Assembly: GCA_024408855.1 (NCBI GenBank)
Contig: JAKSUQ010000018.1
Coordinates: 1-41,637, forward strand
DNA from: a bacterium
GTDB taxonomy: Bacteria > Cyanobacteriota > Vampirovibrionia > Gastranaerophilales > Gastranaerophilaceae
Direction: 5' to 3'
DNA length: 41,637 nucleotides
Each line of letters starts with the position of its first letter. Within the stretch, counting starts at the first letter, position 1. Below the pieces are notes generated by a model that saw nothing but the letters and a program-made list of their open reading frames with translations, was not told the origin of the DNA and searched no databases. Positions 36,984-41,637 of this stretch are shown piece after piece. The position numbers and the translations under genes were made by a program.

Positions 36984-37296
36984 AATTCTTTTCAAAAACA
37001 AACCAGTCCTCAGCCATCATATCGGTTTGTGAAGCGTTCCAACCATTAACAATTGAATTGTCTGCGGCTTTCAAACACAGATATGGTGTGAAATAAATTT
37101 GGTTGTCACCATTTTCAAGTTTATAACTATGCAGCCATTTTTTAACTGATTCAGGAAGTGATTTAAAATTAACTGCCACTGAAGGTGCTGCATAATCACC
37201 AGGACGCATAAAAACAAACATGTTTTTTCCGTTCCAACCTTCTCTAGCAATAAGTCTACCATTTTTTGCTTCTTCTAATGCTTTTCCAAAATTCAT
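36967..37296 (-). CDS. Tad2-like (DUF2829) anti-defence protein
   Basis: 109 aa, full family length. MNFGKALEEAKNGRLIAREG, WNGKNMFVFMRPG, PYLCLKAADNSIVNGW and ASQTDMMAEDW match the DUF2829 pattern (FGxAL...G...R.GWNGK, then P.L.....G...W..SQ.DMLA.DW). Members of this family (Thoeris anti-defence 2) bind and sequester the cyclic ADP-ribose signal made by Thoeris. The sequence shows family membership; the anti-Thoeris activity is inherited from known members. Five bases downstream of an ADP-ribosylglycohydrolase gene. Confidence 0.88.
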   Translation of the reverse strand: MNFGKALEEAKNGRLIAREGWNGKNMFVFMRPGDYAAPSVAVNFKSLPESVKKWLHSYKLENGDNQIYFTPYLCLKAADNSIVNGWNASQTDMMAEDWFVFEKNYEVFY

Positions 37297-37301
37297 ATTT
37301 T

Positions 37302-38129
37302 TTATTTATTTTTATTAATTAAATTAGTTTCAAAATCTACGATAACGTCTTTTAAATCTTTGCTTAATAGTTCCATAGCACTATTAGCATAATAATCAGG
37401 TACGCCATAATATGCACCGGCAATAGCACCAGTCATACAAGCGATTGTGTCAGAATCACCACCAATTTCAATGGCTTTTTTGATACATTCTTCAAAGTTA
37501 TTGCCATCTAAAAAAGCAATAATTGCTTCAGGAACAGTGACTTGACAAGTTGCATTAAATCTATGTGTTCCTTTGATACTTTCAACATTACGATTTAAAT
37601 CATAATTAAATTCGATTGAAATATAATGTTTAATTTGTTCTTTATTACCACCAGAACGTGCCATCCAAATAGCGCTTGCGATTGCTTCAGCACCTTTAAT
37701 ACCTTCTTCATGATTATGTGTTGGCATTGCACTAATTCTAGCTAGTTCTCTGGCTTCATCGATTGTTTTAGCAAAATAACCACAAGGTGAAACACGCATA
37801 CCGCTACCATTACCATATGAGCCATATGGCTTACTATCATTAGAAAAAATCCAACCATGAAACATTCCACCATACCCAGCATTTGGATGTTTTTGACAAA
37901 AATATTTCAAATTATTGGCTAGATTATTATACACTTCTTCATCGGTTAATTCTTCACCGTCTTTATGTGTATCTAATAACCATTTAGCAATTGCACAAGT
38001 ACACACTGTGTCATCAGTAAATCTAGAACCATAATGAAACAATTCAATATTGTCATAATTAGATTCATTACTGAACTCATAAAAACTACCACATATATCG
38101 CCAATAATGGCACCAATCATATTTGTCAT
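37302..38129 (-). CDS. ADP-ribosylglycohydrolase (DraG/ARH type)
   Basis: 275 aa, typical length. GAIIGDICGSFYE (6-18), FTDDT (37-41), GNGSGMRVSP (107-116), THNHEEGIKGAEA (137-149) and GGDSDTIACMTGAIAGAYYG (223-242) are the family motifs; the DD and DSD aspartates bind the two metals. The enzyme removes ADP-ribose from proteins or small molecules. In a phage it could reverse ADP-ribosylation used as defence, or act with the ART-like protein at 27689. It directly precedes the Tad2-like gene, 5 bases apart. Confidence 0.93.
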   Translation of the reverse strand: MTNMIGAIIGDICGSFYEFSNESNYDNIELFHYGSRFTDDTVCTCAIAKWLLDTHKDGEELTDEEVYNNLANNLKYFCQKHPNAGYGGMFHGWIFSNDSKPYGSYGNGSGMRVSPCGYFAKTIDEARELARISAMPTHNHEEGIKGAEAIASAIWMARSGGNKEQIKHYISIEFNYDLNRNVESIKGTHRFNATCQVTVPEAIIAFLDGNNFEECIKKAIEIGGDSDTIACMTGAIAGAYYGVPDYYANSAMELLSKDLKDVIVDFETNLINKNK

Positions 38130-38133
38130 ATTA

Positions 38134-38346
38134 TTATTTATTAATTAATATTGTATCATTTTTAAATTTATATCCACAAATAACTGTATCATTATCACAA
38201 AATATTGTATCACCAAAACAACACATGGTGCAACAAATTGTCGTACCATGACAATTATAACATTCGTGGTTATTTATTTTAATTACGGTTGCGGTTGCAA
38301 CAAACACGTTAAATATTAGTATTGTGATCAATAAAACATTCTTCAT
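38134..38346 (-). CDS. 70-aa exported or membrane-anchored Cys-rich protein
   Basis: A hydrophobic start (MKNVLLITILIFNVFVATAT) acts as signal peptide or anchor. It is followed by CYNCHGTTICCTMCCFGD, a dense Cys cluster that may be disulfide-bonded outside the cytoplasm or bind metal. Overlaps the upstream 52-aa gene by 38 bases. Unknown function. Confidence 0.7.
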   Translation of the reverse strand: MKNVLLITILIFNVFVATATVIKINNHECYNCHGTTICCTMCCFGDTIFCDNDTVICGYKFKNDTILINK

Positions 38347-38467
38347 CTGTTAATGGGTATTCAATTTCAATGTTATAAATTGTTTTTTTAAGTTTAACTA
38401 TTGTTCTTTCAATTACTTTAACTGTCGGTTGATTTCTTGTTATAAACCAATTATAAAAAGTTAGCAT
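38309..38467 (-). CDS. 52-aa protein, first gene of the operon
   Basis: From the ATG at 38467: MLTFYNWFITRNQPTVKVIE, then RTIVKLKKTIYNIEIEYPLT. Beta-rich and basic. Short overlap (38 bases) with the next gene is unusual but the frame is clean. First gene of the 18-gene leftward operon. Confidence 0.6.
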   Translation of the reverse strand: MLTFYNWFITRNQPTVKVIERTIVKLKKTIYNIEIEYPLTDEECFIDHNTNI

Positions 38468-38544
38468 TTAATGTTTTGTTTTTGTGTTTAAAAACTATTT
38501 ATATTAAATAAAACTAATGTTTAAACAAATATACAAAAAATATT
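38468..38544. promoter_or_regulatory. divergent promoter region between operon B and tail genes
   Basis: 77 bases, very AT-rich. The minus strand has TATAAATA at 38503-38496, the plus strand TTTATATTAAATAAAACT. No TTTG/TAnnTTTG pair with a 20-bp spacer is seen in either direction, so late-type promoters are likely. The exact elements cannot be fixed. Confidence 0.35.
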
Positions 38545-38859
38545 ATGAACGAAGAAAACAAAAATCCATATTGGTATTGGAACGGTGTTGAATCTGTTGT
38601 ATTACCGCCAATACCACAAGAAGGTGGAGGAGAAGGTGGTTTAACACCTGAACAAGCACTTGAACTACAGCAAATTAAAATCAAAACTGATAAAATTTTA
38701 GAAGATATTATTGGTGATAACCCAAGTACTGACCCTACATTGTATGAACTTGTTAAACAAAATAATGTACTTCTAGATGAAATTTCACATAAGGTTTCAT
38801 TAACAGCTGATGATGCAACTGAAGATTGGAATAACACTGAACCCATAATGAATGATTAA
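38545..38859 (+). CDS. small tail-associated protein, 104 aa
   Basis: PPIPQEGGGEGGLTPEQALE is a flexible Gly/Pro linker; residues 34-90 form a helix-rich acidic region (LQQIKIKTDKILEDIIGD, ELVKQNNVLLDEIS). The pattern (short N-terminal strand, Gly-rich linker, coiled coil) is that of a small fibre-adaptor or chaperone protein. First gene of the rightward structural unit, 13 bases before the 647-aa gene. Confidence 0.75.
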   Translation: MNEENKNPYWYWNGVESVVLPPIPQEGGGEGGLTPEQALELQQIKIKTDKILEDIIGDNPSTDPTLYELVKQNNVLLDEISHKVSLTADDATEDWNNTEPIMND

Positions 38860-38872
38860 TTAAAATAGAAAC

Positions 38873-40816
38873 ATGAGAGATTATTTAATACGTCTTATAG
38901 GTTTAATTAAAGGTGAAACCGCTAAAATTAAACAAGATATTGAAGAAATAAAGTTATTTAAATACCCGAATTTAACGCTTAATGGTGATTTACAAATTAA
39001 TCAAGGACAATTAAGTGGTTTTAGCCAGTCTAGTTATGGTATTTTACCATTTCTTTTTGATACAACAAATAAATCATTCGATTTTTATATGGCGTTTAAC
39101 ACAGGTTCGGATATTACAACGCCACAAAATATTATTGGTAGTGCTTTTTGTATGGCTATCTTTATAAAAGATAGTCAACTTAATGTAAGAATGTCAAGTA
39201 ATGGTACCAATTGGAACCTTTTGAATTTTATTTATACCGAAAAGAATTTAGAAGCAAATCACCCATATTATTTACATTTATCTTTTAGCGGTTTAAATTA
39301 TAGTATTAAGTTATCTGAAGATGGCAAAGAATACAAGACTATCACTAATTTAGGTACAAATCAAATACCAAACCCTGGTATTATTTACGTTGGTATTGGA
39401 AATAACTTTAATAACCCTTATCTTGGTACAATTAACCTGAATAAATGGGAAATTTTATTTAAAGGGGAACATTTCTGGGAAGGTATGGACGACGCTGGTT
39501 TAGCGAGTCGTCTTGCTACTGACTTATCCAATATTGACGAAGCAGGTGAAAAACGAATTCAAGAAATATCTAGCGGTAGTATAATTACACGTAAATATAC
39601 TGATTTGTTATATAGTGTTAAGTACGAAACACTTGATTACGAATTTGCTAAACAATATTTCAAAACACACTATGTACCTGTTGGTGCTTGTTCTGTTGTT
39701 AGAAAAGATAATAAAATTGGACGTAATCTTGATTGGTACTATGATAATGAGGTAGAATTTATCGTAGAGAGTGAATCAGGACTGGGACGTTATGCATCAA
39801 AAGGTTTCGCTGGTACAATTTCTTCATTAACAAAAGATGAAGTTGCTAAAGGTATTACTGGTGAAATTGGTAAAATTTTACCTTTCAGAATGCTTGATGG
39901 TATTAACGAAAAAGGTTTAATGTGTAACGTTAATGTTGTAAGTAGCAATACTACACGTTCATTAGCAGATACTGGTACTATACCAACCGAAGAACAAAAA
40001 GATGAAATTTGTACAAGTATGATTGTACGTTACATCTTGGATAACTTCAGTACAGCACAAGAGGCGTGTGATTATATTCAAAAATATGTAAAAGTTTATC
40101 CACCAATCGTTGATGGTAATAAAACTGATTTACAGGTATTTGTTGCTGATAAAAACACAACAAAAATATTAACATTTGAAGGCGTTAATACCTACATACT
40201 CGACGATGAATTTCATGGTGTTATGACGAACTTCCGTCTTAAAGATACTATGTTAGATAATACTAATTACTATTCAAGAGAAAATAGTGGTATTGAAGAT
40301 TATGGTAGTGGTATTGAACGTGCTAATCTTGCTTTAAATCTATTAAATAGCGGAACTGGTATTAATTTAATAATGAATACATTGTATTATACCAATGCTT
40401 ATGCTGAAAATGCGACATGGTATACTGAGTTTGTTGGTTTACGTGATACAACAATTCATAGTGATGATAGTATTTTCCAAGAAATACAAGCAAACGCTAG
40501 ACAAATGTTCCTTGATACAACACGTGAAAAAGGTGATATTTGGCATACAACACATAGTATTATCTATGATTTAGATAAATTGAGTGCTGAATATATAACA
40601 CAAGAAATTCAAGATGATAATACAACATTTGGTGAATTTGAGGTGTTATCAAGCACTGGTGTTGTTGGTGATTTTTATACAAAAGAAGAAAGTGATTTGG
40701 CTGAATTAGCCTTATCAAAAGGTATTAATCAAGTAAATAATAAGATACTTGAGTTTGAAACTATAACATCAAGTGATGTTCTTGAAAAACTAAATTCATT
40801 CGAAAATGCTGAATAA
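38873..40816 (+). CDS. tail protein: lectin-like domain fused to bile-salt-hydrolase-like Ntn domain
   Basis: 647 aa. Residues 1-30 form a helix. Residues 34-200 have the strand pattern of a LamG/concanavalin-like domain (KSFDFYMAFNTGSD, YYLHLSFSGLNYSIKLSEDG). Residues 245-570 match choloylglycine hydrolase/linear amide C-N hydrolases: VGACSVVRKDNKIGRNLDWY with Cys273, Arg284 and Asp287, DGINEKGLMCNVNV (342-355), HGVMTNFRL (448-456, Asn453) and IWHTTHSIIYDL (556-567). In that family the Cys becomes N-terminal; here it would need internal cleavage. Possible targets are N-acyl amides at the cell surface or in bile. A tail position is inferred from neighbours. Confidence 0.82.
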   Translation: MRDYLIRLIGLIKGETAKIKQDIEEIKLFKYPNLTLNGDLQINQGQLSGFSQSSYGILPFLFDTTNKSFDFYMAFNTGSDITTPQNIIGSAFCMAIFIKDSQLNVRMSSNGTNWNLLNFIYTEKNLEANHPYYLHLSFSGLNYSIKLSEDGKEYKTITNLGTNQIPNPGIIYVGIGNNFNNPYLGTINLNKWEILFKGEHFWEGMDDAGLASRLATDLSNIDEAGEKRIQEISSGSIITRKYTDLLYSVKYETLDYEFAKQYFKTHYVPVGACSVVRKDNKIGRNLDWYYDNEVEFIVESESGLGRYASKGFAGTISSLTKDEVAKGITGEIGKILPFRMLDGINEKGLMCNVNVVSSNTTRSLADTGTIPTEEQKDEICTSMIVRYILDNFSTAQEACDYIQKYVKVYPPIVDGNKTDLQVFVADKNTTKILTFEGVNTYILDDEFHGVMTNFRLKDTMLDNTNYYSRENSGIEDYGSGIERANLALNLLNSGTGINLIMNTLYYTNAYAENATWYTEFVGLRDTTIHSDDSIFQEIQANARQMFLDTTREKGDIWHTTHSIIYDLDKLSAEYITQEIQDDNTTFGEFEVLSSTGVVGDFYTKEESDLAELALSKGINQVNNKILEFETITSSDVLEKLNSFENAE

Positions 40817-40821
40817 ATAAT

Positions 40822-41637
40822 ATGGGAAAGTACGTAAAAACATATTTTTCATTAGATGAAGCCAAAAATGATAATTATTTTTCCCCAACTGTTTTATACA
40901 TTAAAGAAAACGAAGAAGAAAAAGTGTTAATGAAAATGAGTAAACAAGATGATACTGAATTAACACTTGTTGGTGATACATTAGATGAAACTAAGTTAAT
41001 TGACACGTCTAAACTTCTTAATTTCACTGCTGTAGATGAAGTAAGTACAATTAGTTTAAGCAACAATGGTAGTAATACACCAATTTTATATTATAGTTTG
41101 GATAATAAACTACCAATCGCGCAATGGAATCAATGGGATTATAGTCAGATAACATTACAACCTGGTGAATGTGTATATATGTATGGTGATAACCCCAATG
41201 GGTTTAGTGCATCATCTAGTAAATATAGTAAATTTGAAGGTACAGGAAAATTCAAAGTTAGTGGTAATATTCAGTCATTAATTAGTATTGATATGCCTGA
41301 TACTATACCTAATAATTATTGTTATAATAGAATGTTCTATAATTGTAGTAGTTTAGTTGAAGCACCAGCATTACCTGCTACTACATTAGCAAATAGTTGT
41401 TATTCATATATGTTCTATAATTGTACTAGTTTAGTTAATGCACCAGCATTACCTGCTACGACATTAGCAAATGAATGTTATTCATGGATATTCTATGGCT
41501 GTAATAGTTTAGTTACAGCACCAGAGTTACCTGCGACTACATTAGCTGATTGGTGTTATTATGGTATGTTCAATAATTGCACTAGTTTAGTTACAGCACC
41601 AGAGTTACCTGCGACTACATTAGCTGATTGGTGTTAT
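40822..41637 (+). CDS. adhesin-like tail fibre with BspA-type repeats, 3' end missing
   Basis: At least 272 codons, open to the window end. The N-terminus (MGKYVKTYFSLDEAKNDNYF) is followed by a beta-rich region and, from about residue 160, repeats of 26 residues such as MFYNCTSLVNAPALPATTLA. The repeat spacing at DNA level is 78 bp (41368, 41446, 41524, 41602). This is the leucine-rich, BspA/DUF285-like repeat common in Bacteroidales surface and phage proteins. Likely the receptor-binding fibre. The near-identical last two units suggest recent repeat expansion. Confidence 0.88.
   Translation, partial: MGKYVKTYFSLDEAKNDNYFSPTVLYIKENEEEKVLMKMSKQDDTELTLVGDTLDETKLIDTSKLLNFTAVDEVSTISLSNNGSNTPILYYSLDNKLPIAQWNQWDYSQITLQPGECVYMYGDNPNGFSASSSKYSKFEGTGKFKVSGNIQSLISIDMPDTIPNNYCYNRMFYNCSSLVEAPALPATTLANSCYSYMFYNCTSLVNAPALPATTLANECYSWIFYGCNSLVTAPELPATTLADWCYYGMFNNCTSLVTAPELPATTLADWCY
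41368..41637 (+). repeat. 78-bp tandem repeats encoding 26-residue units
   Basis: Unit phrases begin at 41368, 41446, 41524 and 41602, each encoding a variation on xLPATTLAxxCYxxMFxxCxSLVxAP. The third and fourth units share most bases at nucleotide level. The array runs off the window. Confidence 0.85.

Noticed and set aside
38496-38503. A definite T4-type late promoter (TATAAATA)
   Set aside because: A single 8-base match in very AT-rich DNA is expected by chance; kept only as a low-confidence region.
1-41637. An alternative genetic code (recoded TAG or TGA)
   Set aside because: All recognisable proteins read through cleanly with the standard code, and TAG and TGA act as stops in tight operons. 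Only the single TAA at 20406-20408 interrupts a frame.

Overview
The window looks like part of a large double-stranded DNA phage (or phage-derived element) infecting a Bacteroidales-type gut bacterium. The host inference rests on 24 copies of the Bacteroidetes housekeeping promoter (TTTG, 20 bp, TAnnTTTG), A-rich leaders mostly without Shine-Dalgarno sequences, and tail genes of gut-phage type (BspA-like leucine-rich repeats and a choloylglycine-hydrolase-like domain). The DNA is AT-rich and the standard genetic code fits all genes.

Region A (1 to about 27.1 kb) is a leftward array of about 55 mostly very small, mostly unrecognised genes in 1-5 gene units. It has the character of an accessory or early host-takeover region. 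Recognisable members are a ParB-like nuclease/HTH protein (5400-6299), a DUF932 protein (7737-8594), a papain-fold/C39-like protein (24023-24421), a paralogous pair (3872-4393, 4507-5022), a secreted protein (1518-2180) and a zinc ribbon (13375-13500). Each unit has the same promoter with an invariant 20-bp spacer. In 22 of 24 units a 16-bp imperfect palindrome lies upstream, in 19 cases exactly 50 bp beyond the -33 box, with the two half-site types in either order. In about 15 units a mirrored TTTGCATATGTCAAA-like box lies 80, 90, 101 or 112 bp beyond the -33 box, about one helical turn apart. Units usually end in one of a few recurring hairpin terminators. One unit (24634-25186) has no protein gene: it encodes a roughly 550-nt RNA holding an interrupted tRNA-like sequence.

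The junction at 27.1-27.69 kb is non-coding. A C-rich tract is followed by three 71-bp-period G-tract repeats. Transcription diverges here and the strand composition flips, as at a replication origin or control region.

Region B (27.7-38.5 kb) starts with two rightward genes; the first carries an ADP-ribosyltransferase-like segment. They meet a leftward gene at a bidirectional terminator. Then comes a compact leftward operon of 18 genes (38467 down to 30596). It includes an ADP-ribosylglycohydrolase, a DUF2829/Tad2-like protein (the family of Thoeris anti-defence 2) and an R2K-type ATP-grasp protein, which suggests NAD/ADP-ribose-centred counter-defence.

Region C (38.5 kb to the end) is rightward and structural: a small protein, a 647-aa protein fusing a lectin-like domain to a bile-salt-hydrolase-like Ntn domain, and an incomplete gene of 26-residue BspA-type repeats, probably the adsorption apparatus.
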